Shown here: piece after piece, positions 24,872 to 33,170 of the stretch
How the letters are laid out: each line of letters begins with the position of its first letter
Numbering within the stretch: position 1 is the first letter of the stretch
Origin: Gammaproteobacteria bacterium
Lineage (GTDB): Bacteria; Pseudomonadota; Gammaproteobacteria; Steroidobacterales; Steroidobacteraceae
Direction of reading: 5' to 3'
Assembly (NCBI GenBank): GCA_028293745.1
Contig: JAQGOF010000228.1
Span: forward strand, 1-33,173
DNA: 33,173 nucleotides
Notes under the pieces: model-generated
What the model was told of the DNA's origin: nothing
Database searches by the model: none
Seen by the model: the letters and a program-made list of their open reading frames with translations, nothing else
Made by a program: the position numbers and the translations under genes

Positions 24872-24910
24872 ATCACGGTCAGTGATGCGTCGATCATAAG
24901 AAATTGGTGG
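24872..24910 (+). promoter_or_regulatory. 39-bp composite regulatory element, copy 3 (flavin reductase)
   Basis: This copy has ATCAC-GGTCA-GTGAT at 24,872-24,886, ATCA at element positions 22-25, AAGAAATT at 27-34 and TGG at 37-39. Together with copy 2 it is the best-conserved example. It ends 34 bp before the reductase ATG, so it may overlap the promoter itself. Confidence 0.6.
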
Positions 24911-24944
24911 ACGAGTCCTTTTGACGCGGCGTATCAGTCTGCGC

Positions 24945-26939
24945 ATGTCAGTGTCCACAGACATTCTGTTCCAGCCCATCGCGTTGGGAACCACGCAACT
25001 GACCAGCCGGGTCGTTCGCACGGCGCACGGTACGGGTATGGCGGTTCCGCATATTACAGACCGGTTCATCGACTATTTCGTGGCACGGGCGGACGGGGGT
25101 TGCGCGCTCTCCATCATTGAAGCCTCCCGGGTTCATCCTTCGACGGGTAACGATCTTCAACTGTATGGGGACCAGATCGTCCCCGGGTACAGACGCCTAA
25201 TGAAAGCGCTGCGCCCGTACGGCATGCGGGTCTTCCAGCAGCTGTTTCATGGAGGAAATGTCTACTCCGCCGCAGACGGCGGCACGCCTTGGGCCGTTTC
25301 CGACATCGCGGGGCCCTGGGGAATTGTGGGTCGCCCGATGGGGCAGTGTGAGATAAATGAGCTGGTGGAGGCGTTCGCCTCGGCCGCCCAGCGCGCACAG
25401 GAGGGTGAGCTCGATGGAGTTGAGATACAGGGTGCGCATAGCTACGTCATTCAGCAGTTTCTCTCGCCGTATTACAACAATCGCGAGGATCAGTACGGCG
25501 GATCCCTCGAAAACCGGTGCCGGTTCTTGCTCGAGGTCGCGCGGGCAGTGCGCGGCGCCGTTGCGCCTGGCTTCACCGTCGGGGTGCGTCTCAGCCCCGG
25601 ACCTAACATCGCAGTTACTGCTGCTGACTGTAAGCAGGCACTGGAGCTTCTGCAGCGCGAGAAGCTCATCGACTATGTGAATCTCTCCTATGGCGACCAT
25701 CTCGAGTCGGACAACATCGTGGGCGGGATGCATCACCCGCCCGGATACCAACTGGCATCTTCCACGCAGATCGGCTCGATCGCCTCCGTACCGAGAATCG
25801 TGACGGGACGATTTCGCACCCTCGGGGAGGCGGCAGGAGTCATTCATGCCGGCAAGGCCGATCTGGTCTCGCTGGTCCGCGCCACCATCGCCGACGCAGA
25901 CCTGGTGAAGAAAACCCGGGAGGGCCGGGCCCATGAGGTCAGACCCTGCATCGCGTGCAATCAGGGCTGTATCGGCGGGCTAATCCGTGGCGAAGGGATG
26001 CGCTGCGCGGTCAACCCGGCCGTGGGCCGCGAACGTGAATTGTCTGAGTCCAACATCAGGCGTAGCGAGCTTGCGCTGAACATCGTGGTTGCCGGTGGAG
26101 GTCCCGCCGGAATGGAAGCCGCACGCGTCGCTGCGCTTCACGGCCATCGAGTCACGCTGTTTGAGGCGCAAGGGGCGTTAGGCGGGACGGTCGCGCTCGC
26201 GCAGTCGGCTCCGAATCTTCGGACACTCGGTGACATCACCCAGTGGCTGGAGCGGGAAATCCGGCGTCTAGGGGTGATTTGCCATGTGAATACCCGAGCA
26301 ACCGAGTCGGCCGTGCGCGCGCTGCGACCGGATACCGTCATCGTGGCAACAGGGTCGGTCCCGCGTAAGGACGCCTTGCAGCCGGCGATGCTGGGCCAAC
26401 GCGTCGCGGGCGTCGAGCTCCCCCACGTGTTGAGCTCTCGGGAGTTGCTGACCCAAACCTCATTCGAGGGCGCTCAGACCGCACTCGTACTCGACACCGT
26501 CGGACATTACGAAGCCCTGGCCTGCGTTGAGATTCTCATTGAGCAGGGCATTTCGGTCACCTATCTGACGCCGGCCACCTCCATCACGCCGTACCTCCAA
26601 ACGACCTGGCGCGATCGCCCGGCACTGCAACGTTTTTATCGGCGCGGTTCGTTCACTGCGTTGACCCGCCACGGTCTTCTCGAGATTCAACACCGTGCCT
26701 GCTGGGTGCGGCCACTCGATGCGGGGGATTCCGGACGCACCTTGATCGCGGCCGACCGGGTGATCCTCGTCACCCACAATCGCCCGGTGATGGACCTCTA
26801 TCACGTGCTTCGGGGTGAATGGCCTGCCTGTCTGGTCGGGGATGCCAATGCGCCCCGAGACATCCAGGCCGCTATCCGCGAGGGACATCTGGCCGGAAGG
26901 CGTGCGGCGACGCTGCGCCGGGTCGCAGCGGTGACCTGA
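24945..26939 (+). CDS. FMN/FAD/[4Fe-4S] oxidoreductase of the 2,4-dienoyl-CoA reductase / old yellow enzyme family
   Basis: This 664-residue protein has an old-yellow-enzyme barrel at residues 1-330 (QQLFHGGN; GAHSYVIQQFLSPYYNNRED, then QYGGSLENR). Iron-sulphur ligands C335, C338, C342 and C354 follow, then an FAD domain (VVAGGGPAGMEAARVAALHG) and an NAD-binding domain. The catalytic-loop histidine is kept in GAHS, where GAHGYL is usual. Such enzymes reduce conjugated C=C bonds of enoyl-CoAs or cyclic enones, or demethylate amines. A role in ring or side-chain reduction fits the neighbours. The ATG at 24,945 has a poor ribosome-binding site; TTG 24,921 in the same frame is an alternative. It is convergent with the next gene, 12 bp apart. 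Confidence 0.88.
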   Translation: MSVSTDILFQPIALGTTQLTSRVVRTAHGTGMAVPHITDRFIDYFVARADGGCALSIIEASRVHPSTGNDLQLYGDQIVPGYRRLMKALRPYGMRVFQQLFHGGNVYSAADGGTPWAVSDIAGPWGIVGRPMGQCEINELVEAFASAAQRAQEGELDGVEIQGAHSYVIQQFLSPYYNNREDQYGGSLENRCRFLLEVARAVRGAVAPGFTVGVRLSPGPNIAVTAADCKQALELLQREKLIDYVNLSYGDHLESDNIVGGMHHPPGYQLASSTQIGSIASVPRIVTGRFRTLGEAAGVIHAGKADLVSLVRATIADADLVKKTREGRAHEVRPCIACNQGCIGGLIRGEGMRCAVNPAVGRERELSESNIRRSELALNIVVAGGGPAGMEAARVAALHGHRVTLFEAQGALGGTVALAQSAPNLRTLGDITQWLEREIRRLGVICHVNTRATESAVRALRPDTVIVATGSVPRKDALQPAMLGQRVAGVELPHVLSSRELLTQTSFEGAQTALVLDTVGHYEALACVEILIEQGISVTYLTPATSITPYLQTTWRDRPALQRFYRRGSFTALTRHGLLEIQHRACWVRPLDAGDSGRTLIAADRVILVTHNRPVMDLYHVLRGEWPACLVGDANAPRDIQAAIREGHLAGRRAATLRRVAAVT

Positions 26940-26951
26940 GTTCAAGTCGAA

Positions 26952-28667
26952 TCAAGCGGCCGCTTGCTGCCCCCGCTGGGCCTTGCGCTGCGCAATATGG
27001 GTCGCCGCGACGAAGGCAAATGTCATGGCAGGGCCGAGGGTACTGCCGGGACCGGGATAACAGTTTCGAAATACGGACGCCGCCGTATTGCCGACCGCGT
27101 ACAGACGCTCTATCGGAACCCCGCGCGAAGACATGACACGGGCATCGGCATCCGTGCGCAAGCCTCCCTTGGTGCCGAGGTCCCCGAGAAAAATCCGCAT
27201 CGCGTAGAACGGCGGCTTCACGACCGGTGCCAGGCAGGGATTGGGTCCGACGGCGGGGTCGCCTCCGCCCAGGATACGGTCATAGGGGTGATCGCCCCGG
27301 CCAAAGTCCGGATCCTTTCCCGCCGCGGCGTGTTGATTCATTCTCTCGACGGACTGCAGGAGTGTTGTTTCATTCACCGCGGTCTTGCGCGCCAGTCCCG
27401 CAAGGGTCTCGGCGCGAAAGACGTACGTATCCCACCATTCCAGCGGCAAGCGATCGTCGGGTTCGATCCGCCCGGGTAACAGGCCTCCGCACAGATAATT
27501 CCGGCGGCAGTCGGCGTCGAAGACGATCCAGCTCGGGATGGTGGCGCCCGTGGCGGCATGGTCCGCGATCATGGCGCGTCCAAAGCGATCATAGGAGCAA
27601 TTCTCATCGACGAAACGCTTGCCGAGGCGGTTCACACACAGGCTGTGGGGATTGCGGAACATGAAATGGGTCACAAGGGTGTTGTTGGTCGCACCCGGCA
27701 ATAGCGTGACCGGCCACCAGTTCGCCTGGTCGAGGAGCTCTGCAGCGCCTCCCACGGCCTGAGCCGCACGGATGCCGTCTCCCGCGTTGGTTCCCGGCGC
27801 CATGCTCCACTCCGCACGCGTGGGTGCCGGAAAGTGCTGCTCGCGCATGCTCTGGTTATGCTCGAATCCCCCTGTGGCCAGCACAACACCGCAGCGTGCC
27901 GTGAGTCGCAGCTCTTGTCCCAGGTGCCGGAAGACGGCTCCGGTGACGGTACCGTCCGTCACGGACAGCTCCATGAGTTCGGTGTTGAGTCGCAGCGGAA
28001 TCGCGCGATCCAACATTGCCTTACGCAATGACCCCACCAACGCGCCACCCAGTGTCAGACGACGGTCCCGGCGTGTCTTGCGCCGCCATGGGATATTGAG
28101 CCAGTACGATGCCAAGAGGCGCAGAAAAGTCCGCCGCCAGCCCGGCAGACGCAGGGCGATGGTACCGCCTTCATTCGCCGTGATGGCGTAGCGGTCCAGC
28201 AGCGAGAAGATAGGGGAGGGGGGCCGCATCTTGAACAGCTCATCGCCCAACGCCGCGGCTCCATCGAAGGGAACGACCATCAAAGAGCGTCCCCCGACAC
28301 CCCCGGGGAGCTCCGAGAAATAGTCAGGCGTGCCTTCGTGAGGCTCGAGCTGGATGCCAATCGAGAGCAGGTAATGCACCATCTCCCGACCGGCGTGCAG
28401 GTAGCGCTCGAGGAGCTCCGGACGGATATCGCCTCCGGATGTTTGTCTCAGGTAATCCTTCACCACCTCGTCGCTGTCGCCGCCGGCCATGAGCTCGTTG
28501 CCGGGAATCCAGAACTCGCCCCCCGAGATGGCCGACGTGCCGCCAAAGAGGGGACTCTTCTCGATCACGACCGAGCGCAAACCCAGATCGTGGGCTCGGA
28601 TGGCCGCGAGCATTCCTCCCGCTCCTGAACCGACCACAATGACATCATAGTCAGTCTCTTTAGACAT
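26952..28667 (-). CDS. FAD-dependent dehydrogenase, 3-ketosteroid-delta1-dehydrogenase-like
   Basis: This 571-residue flavoprotein of the FAD_binding_2 family has the FAD motif VVGSGAGGMLAAIRAHDLGL at its N-terminus and then FGGTSAISGGEFWIPGN. LATGGFEHN lies in the middle, and the C-terminal signature YPGPGSTLGPAMTFAF carries the tyrosine and glycine used by 3-ketosteroid-delta1-dehydrogenases. That family introduces C=C bonds next to a ring ketone; related members reduce fumarate or other enones. Its length fits. The ATG at 28,667 directly precedes the FAD strand. It begins 35 bp after the epoxide hydrolase stop, so the two are one operon. A steroid substrate is possible but unproven. Confidence 0.82.
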   Translation of the reverse strand: MSKETDYDVIVVGSGAGGMLAAIRAHDLGLRSVVIEKSPLFGGTSAISGGEFWIPGNELMAGGDSDEVVKDYLRQTSGGDIRPELLERYLHAGREMVHYLLSIGIQLEPHEGTPDYFSELPGGVGGRSLMVVPFDGAAALGDELFKMRPPSPIFSLLDRYAITANEGGTIALRLPGWRRTFLRLLASYWLNIPWRRKTRRDRRLTLGGALVGSLRKAMLDRAIPLRLNTELMELSVTDGTVTGAVFRHLGQELRLTARCGVVLATGGFEHNQSMREQHFPAPTRAEWSMAPGTNAGDGIRAAQAVGGAAELLDQANWWPVTLLPGATNNTLVTHFMFRNPHSLCVNRLGKRFVDENCSYDRFGRAMIADHAATGATIPSWIVFDADCRRNYLCGGLLPGRIEPDDRLPLEWWDTYVFRAETLAGLARKTAVNETTLLQSVERMNQHAAAGKDPDFGRGDHPYDRILGGGDPAVGPNPCLAPVVKPPFYAMRIFLGDLGTKGGLRTDADARVMSSRGVPIERLYAVGNTAASVFRNCYPGPGSTLGPAMTFAFVAATHIAQRKAQRGQQAAA

Positions 28668-28702
28668 GATGGAAGCCCTCGAACGTATGTTAGACGCCGC
28701 GC

Positions 28703-29845
28703 TCATCGAAGCGGACGAAAGCTGTTCCTGACCTCCGTGACGAAGGCCTCGGGTTGTTCGAACGCGGCAAAATGTCCTCCCCGAGGCATTTCGTTCCAGT
28801 GCACGATGTTCTTGAAGAACCGTTCGGCCCAACGCTGTGAAGAGCGGATCGGATCGCCGGGAAACACGCTGACTCCCACGGGCAAATCGATCGGTTGGGA
28901 GACGAAAGCCGCCACCCAGCTCTCCCAATAGAGTCGAGCGGAAGCGGTGCCGGTATTGGTCAGCCAGTACAGCATGATGTTGTCCAGCATCTCATCCATC
29001 GTGAAGATCTGTTCGGGCGTGCCGGGGTTGTCGGACCAGGCATGCAACTTCTCGTAGATCCACGCGGCCTGGCCGACGGGCGAGTCGGCCAATGCGTAGC
29101 CGATCGTCTGGGGTCGCGTGTTCTGGAGTCGCCCGTAGGCCGAGCCTTGTTTGTCGAAGTTCTCCATGTCCACAAAGATCTTGCGCTCTTCAGGCGTTGG
29201 GTTCTGGGCATCCTCAGGCGTTGGGGCCACCAACGGCATGTTTACGTGAATGCCGATGCAGCCGCGCGCCTTGCGTTGGGCGATCAACTTCGTGATGGCC
29301 GCCCCCCAGTCCCCACCCTGCGCCCCGAACCGGCCATAACCCAGGCGTCTCATCAGCTCTGCCCAGGCATCCGCGATGCGCTCGATGCCCCACCCGGTGG
29401 CGTTGGGTTTGTCCGAAAAGCCAAATCCGGGCAGCGAGGGGATCACGAGGTGAAATGCATCCGCCGCGTGTCCGCCGTGCGCAACCGGATCGGTGAGCGG
29501 CTTCACCACTTTGTGAAACTCGATCACCGATCCCGGCCAGCCGTGCGTCATGATTAGCGGCAAGGCATTCGGCTCGCGGGAGCGGATGTGTAGGAAATGA
29601 ATCCCGAGGCCCTGAATGCGGATGCGATACTGGCCGAAGCCATTCAACAGCCGCTCGCAGCGGCGCCAGTCGTAACGGGTGCGCCAGTATTCACACAGGG
29701 CTTGGAGGCTTGCGAGCGGTACTCCCTGGCTCCAGTCCGCCACCGGCTCCTTTTCGGGCCAGCGGGTCTGGCTCAAGCGACGCCGCAGCTCCTGCAGCTC
29801 GACTTCTGCAACTTCAAGATGAAAAGGCTGGGCTGATTCGGACAT
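28703..29845 (-). CDS. Epoxide hydrolase (alpha/beta-hydrolase fold, EHN domain)
   Basis: This 380-residue protein has an N-terminal EHN region (FHLEVAEVELQELRRRLSQT, RWP), oxyanion motif HGWPGS (101-106), nucleophile D179 in QGGDWGA and catalytic H358 in GGHFAAFEQPE. A cap-domain tyrosine lies near YWLTNTGTASARLYWE. It would open an epoxide to a diol; the P450 or another oxygenase could generate that epoxide. Some relatives have lost this activity or act on esters. It heads a unit with the flavoprotein downstream and is divergent from the third TonB receptor, 376 bp away. Copy 4 of the regulatory element lies in that gap. Confidence 0.9.
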   Translation of the reverse strand: MSESAQPFHLEVAEVELQELRRRLSQTRWPEKEPVADWSQGVPLASLQALCEYWRTRYDWRRCERLLNGFGQYRIRIQGLGIHFLHIRSREPNALPLIMTHGWPGSVIEFHKVVKPLTDPVAHGGHAADAFHLVIPSLPGFGFSDKPNATGWGIERIADAWAELMRRLGYGRFGAQGGDWGAAITKLIAQRKARGCIGIHVNMPLVAPTPEDAQNPTPEERKIFVDMENFDKQGSAYGRLQNTRPQTIGYALADSPVGQAAWIYEKLHAWSDNPGTPEQIFTMDEMLDNIMLYWLTNTGTASARLYWESWVAAFVSQPIDLPVGVSVFPGDPIRSSQRWAERFFKNIVHWNEMPRGGHFAAFEQPEAFVTEVRNSFRPLR

Positions 29846-29978
29846 TCGCGACTCCGCTGCATCGGTGGAAATCCCGGGCTATCTCGCGCATGGCGACCGT
29901 AAGCGGCGTTTCTCGGAAGGCTCCCCGGGCATGCACAGACGCTGGCCCTCATCATGTCTACGAACCGGCGATCCGTGT

Positions 29979-30017
29979 CCAGCAATTGAATTTGATACCC
30001 CCATCACGAGGGCTGAT
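29979..30017 (-). promoter_or_regulatory. 39-bp composite regulatory element, copy 4 (epoxide hydrolase)
   Basis: Read toward the hydrolase it has ATCAG-N5-GTGAT at positions 1-15, ATCA at 22-25, TT at 33-34 and TGG at 37-39. Spacing is identical to the other copies, while the AAGARA core is replaced by AATTCA. It ends 133 bp before the hydrolase start. Confidence 0.5.
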
Positions 30018-30069
30018 TGTGAGTGACGGGTGCACATGCCGAGGCCTCCGGCGTGAATCCCACAGCGGT

Positions 30070-30108
30070 GTCAGTGGTTGTTATCACTCCATCATAAGAG
30101 ATTGATGG
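30070..30108 (+). promoter_or_regulatory. 39-bp composite regulatory element, copy 5 (receptor at 30,222)
   Basis: Here the dyad is degenerate (GTCAG-N5-GTTAT). The right part is strong: ATCATAAGAGATTGATGG occupies positions 22-39. CCATCA and TGATGG also form an inverted repeat around TAAGAGAT. It ends 113 bp before the receptor ATG. Confidence 0.5.
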
Positions 30109-30221
30109 ACTTCGCCCGTCCAGTTCACGGAGAGTGCGGGCCGCAGCGATGCAACACCAGGAAGATAACGGCACTCGCGCGCGTTCGAGACCACCTAGAT
30201 CATACCTGTATTGGGGTAGCT

Positions 30222-32456
30222 ATGCGCAGACAGTTGAATGTTTCCAGGGGGGCGCTGGCGGTTCTGAGTACGATCGGCACCATCGCCCTGGCTCAACAAG
30301 CCCCAGGGCCGCCGGCACAAGGGGCCACGGCGGTCGCCCAGGAGAATGACTCCTCGCGGATCGCCGAAGTCGTCGTCACGGCGGAGAAGCGCAGCGCCAA
30401 CAGCCAACAGGTGCCGATCTCAATCAGCTCGATCACCTCCAGTGATCTGGAGCAATCCGGGGTCGCCTCGACGTTAGATCTGGGCATGAAAGTGCCGAGC
30501 TTGACGCTGCAGTCCAGTTTCAACGGCATCCAGCCCCACGTCCGGGGCATCGGCACGACCGGGGTGTCGGGCGGCAATGAGAGCTCGGTTGCAACCTACA
30601 TCGACGATGTCTACATCGCGGTGATGAGCGGCGCGATGCTCTCGCTGAATAACATTCAGCAGGTGGATGTGCTCAAAGGCCCGCAAGGGACACTGTTCGG
30701 TCGAAACGCGACTGGAGGCGTGATCAACGTGCGTACCAAGGATCCCACCCAGGACTTTCACCTGGACGCCGCGGCGTCCTATGGAAATTACAATACCTCC
30801 TCCGGGAACCTCTATGTCACCGCAGGATTGACACCCTCGATTGCCGCCGACTTCGCGGCGTACGGCAGCAATCAGGGTCGAGGGTTCGGCACCAATGAGG
30901 TAACCGGACACCAGGTCAACAAGACCAAGGAATATGCGCTGCGCACCAAGTGGCTCTTCACCCCGACTGACAATTTATCCATCCGGTTGAGCGGGGACAC
31001 TTCCTACGCGGACGATGACGGCCTGTCTTCGTACAGTGTCGAGCCCGGCTCGTATATCAACATACCCGGTGGCACCCCCTACACGGTGAACCCGCGAAAC
31101 CCGTTTGATATCTATAACGGCTATGATCCGGTCTACGTCTTCCGGCAGTCCGGCGCCAGCGCCAGGATAGCCTATGACAGCAGCTTCGCCAGTCTCGTGA
31201 GCATCACCGGCTACCGGACCTCGCACAAGGACAACGCCTGGGGCGTGATCCCGATTCCCGATCCGGTGGAGCACGCGGGTTGGATCGAGAAGGGCAAAGA
31301 ATTCAGCCAGGAGTTGCAGCTGGCGTCGCTGCCGTCCTCCCCGATTACGTGGGTGGCGGGCTTGTACTATCTTCACTCGAGCGTGGGCTATCAGCCCTTC
31401 TACATTGCCGGCCCGATCATTGCCCCGTTGGTCGGGCTCAACTGGCGGGATTTCGAGAACACCGATGCCAAGGCGGCGTATGCACAGACCACCCTGCCCG
31501 TGGCGGCGGGTACCCACCTGACACTGGGTGCCCGATATTCCATCGAGCGCAAGGCAGTCCAAGGGGATGAGAGCGCGATCTTTGGTGCGCCGTTGACGGA
31601 TTTGAGCTCCAACGTCCTCACCGATGCGCATACCCTGTTCCGGTCGCCCACCTGGCGTGTAGCCCTGGATCGTCAGTTCACGAAGACACTGCTCGGGTAT
31701 GTGTCGTATAACCGAGGCTTCAAGAGCGGGGTCTATGACACGATTCCCCCGGGGGGGCCGGCGGCAAAGCCGGTAAATCCTGAGACGATCGATGCCTACG
31801 AGCTCGGCTTCAAAACCGAGCTGTTCGATCGCCACCTGCGATTCAACGCGGCGGCGTTCCTCTATAACTATAAGGACATTCAAGTCAACATCTTCAGTTC
31901 CACGTCCACGGTACTCGAGAACGGTGCCCGGGCCCGGATCGAGGGCGTTGACTTCGATCTGACCGCCAAGCCCATCGAGCACCTGTCCCTGACACTGTCC
32001 GGTGCCTACCTGCATGACCGGTTTGTCGAATTCCCCTCCGGCTCCATCACGACGTTGGTGCCGCAGATCGATGGCGGCGGCCGAAGCGGATCCTCGGGCG
32101 ACCTTGCGGGGAATCGCCTGCCGTACACCCCGGATGAAACCTTGAATGCCGGTGTCACCTATACCATTCCGATTGGGACCGGAGAGCTGAGCGTCAACGG
32201 GACCTACAGTTATAACTCCGGTTGGTTCTTCGGTGCCGACAACACCGATCTGCGTCAACGCGCCTATTCCCTGGTCAACGGGCAGCTGACCTGGCGGCCC
32301 AATGAGTCGGGACTGGAGGTGACCCTGTGGGGGAAGAACCTGAGCAACACGACCTACGCAACATTCTTCAACTATGCCAACAATCCGTACGGCTATTCCG
32401 ACCGGATTCTCGGGCACCCGCGCACATATGGGGTCACGATCGGATTCCAGATGTGA
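30222..32456 (+). CDS. TonB-dependent outer-membrane receptor
   Basis: The ATG at 30,222 opens a signal peptide (about residues 1-24, TIALAQQ), giving 744 residues; in-frame sequence upstream is not signal-like. The TonB box is at 49-53 (EVVVT), followed by the plug (VPISISSITSSDLEQ, HVRGIGTTGVSGGNES, KGPQGTLFGRNATGGVIN) and the barrel. The last residues are TIGFQM; the final residue is Met rather than the usual Phe or Tyr. No STN domain is present. It probably imports a hydrophobic substrate of the island. The glutathione S-transferase gene follows after 24 bp. Confidence 0.9.
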   Translation: MRRQLNVSRGALAVLSTIGTIALAQQAPGPPAQGATAVAQENDSSRIAEVVVTAEKRSANSQQVPISISSITSSDLEQSGVASTLDLGMKVPSLTLQSSFNGIQPHVRGIGTTGVSGGNESSVATYIDDVYIAVMSGAMLSLNNIQQVDVLKGPQGTLFGRNATGGVINVRTKDPTQDFHLDAAASYGNYNTSSGNLYVTAGLTPSIAADFAAYGSNQGRGFGTNEVTGHQVNKTKEYALRTKWLFTPTDNLSIRLSGDTSYADDDGLSSYSVEPGSYINIPGGTPYTVNPRNPFDIYNGYDPVYVFRQSGASARIAYDSSFASLVSITGYRTSHKDNAWGVIPIPDPVEHAGWIEKGKEFSQELQLASLPSSPITWVAGLYYLHSSVGYQPFYIAGPIIAPLVGLNWRDFENTDAKAAYAQTTLPVAAGTHLTLGARYSIERKAVQGDESAIFGAPLTDLSSNVLTDAHTLFRSPTWRVALDRQFTKTLLGYVSYNRGFKSGVYDTIPPGGPAAKPVNPETIDAYELGFKTELFDRHLRFNAAAFLYNYKDIQVNIFSSTSTVLENGARARIEGVDFDLTAKPIEHLSLTLSGAYLHDRFVEFPSGSITTLVPQIDGGGRSGSSGDLAGNRLPYTPDETLNAGVTYTIPIGTGELSVNGTYSYNSGWFFGADNTDLRQRAYSLVNGQLTWRPNESGLEVTLWGKNLSNTTYATFFNYANNPYGYSDRILGHPRTYGVTIGFQM

Positions 32457-32480
32457 TGCGCACCAACTCGTGAGAATGCC

Positions 32481-33170
32481 ATGATCAAATTCTATTACGC
32501 GCCCGCGCCCAATCCGGCCAAGGTGGCACTCTTTCTCGAGGAGGCAGCTCTTGCGTATGAGCTGGTTCCCATCGACACCATGAAGGGGGACCAATTTACG
32601 CCTGCCTTCAGAGCGATCAATCCCAACAGCAAGGTGCCGGCCATTGTGGATGGAGACGTTGTAATCTTCGACAGCAACGCCATCCTGCAGTACCTGGGTG
32701 AGACGACCGGGCGCTTCATGCCGGCGCCCGGCTCGCCGCGTGCCCGGGGAGAGCTTCTGTCCTGGCTCGCCTTCGTGGGCACTGGCGTGGGGCCATATTC
32801 GGGTCAAGCCGTGCACTTCAAGCGCTTCGCGCAGGAGAAGATCCCTTACGCCATCAACCGCTACCACGTGGAGGCGCAGCGGCACTGGGGAATCATCGAG
32901 GAGAGGCTATCGGCACGGCGCTACATGCTGGGGGAGACCTACACGATTGTTGACATGGCCGTGTGGGGCTGGGCTCGGGCAATCGGCTACGTCTTTGACG
33001 GGGACTTCTGGGCAACGCTGCCCAGCGTGAAGAGATTGTTCGATGAGATCAGCGCTCGACCGGCGGCCCAGCGCGCGACGGCGCTTGCCACACGCCATCA
33101 GTTCAAGACGGACATTGATGCCGAGGCGCGACGCAATCTGTTTCCCCAGAACAGCCGCCTGGACTCTTAG
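32481..33170 (+). CDS. Glutathione S-transferase family protein
   Basis: This 229-residue protein has an N-terminal thioredoxin fold (residues 1-80; FYYAPAPNPAKVALFLEEA, then NPNSKVPAIVDGDVVIFDSN, AILQYLGE) with the cis-proline and the glutathione gamma-glutamyl-binding D-S pair. The helical C-terminal domain (YMLGETYTIVDMAVWGWA) carries the N-capping/hydrophobic-staple motif. It may conjugate glutathione to a reactive epoxide or enone, or act as a reductive or isomerase-type member. It lies 24 bp downstream of the receptor and is probably co-transcribed. The stop lies three bases from the window end, so the gene is complete. Confidence 0.88.
   Translation: MIKFYYAPAPNPAKVALFLEEAALAYELVPIDTMKGDQFTPAFRAINPNSKVPAIVDGDVVIFDSNAILQYLGETTGRFMPAPGSPRARGELLSWLAFVGTGVGPYSGQAVHFKRFAQEKIPYAINRYHVEAQRHWGIIEERLSARRYMLGETYTIVDMAVWGWARAIGYVFDGDFWATLPSVKRLFDEISARPAAQRATALATRHQFKTDIDAEARRNLFPQNSRLDS

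Larger units (their letters stand above)
29846..30221. other. Divergent promoter region between epoxide hydrolase and third receptor
   Basis: No gene is supported in these 376 bp. Two copies of the 39-bp element lie here, one facing each way (29,979-30,017 toward the hydrolase; 30,070-30,108 toward the receptor). Their reading frame could extend the receptor upstream to 30,078, but that extension lacks signal-peptide features. Confidence 0.55.

Noticed and set aside
30975..32885. 636-codon open frame antisense to the third receptor
   Set aside because: It runs opposite to a clear TonB receptor and into the GST gene. It shows no domain and is typical of high-GC antisense frames.
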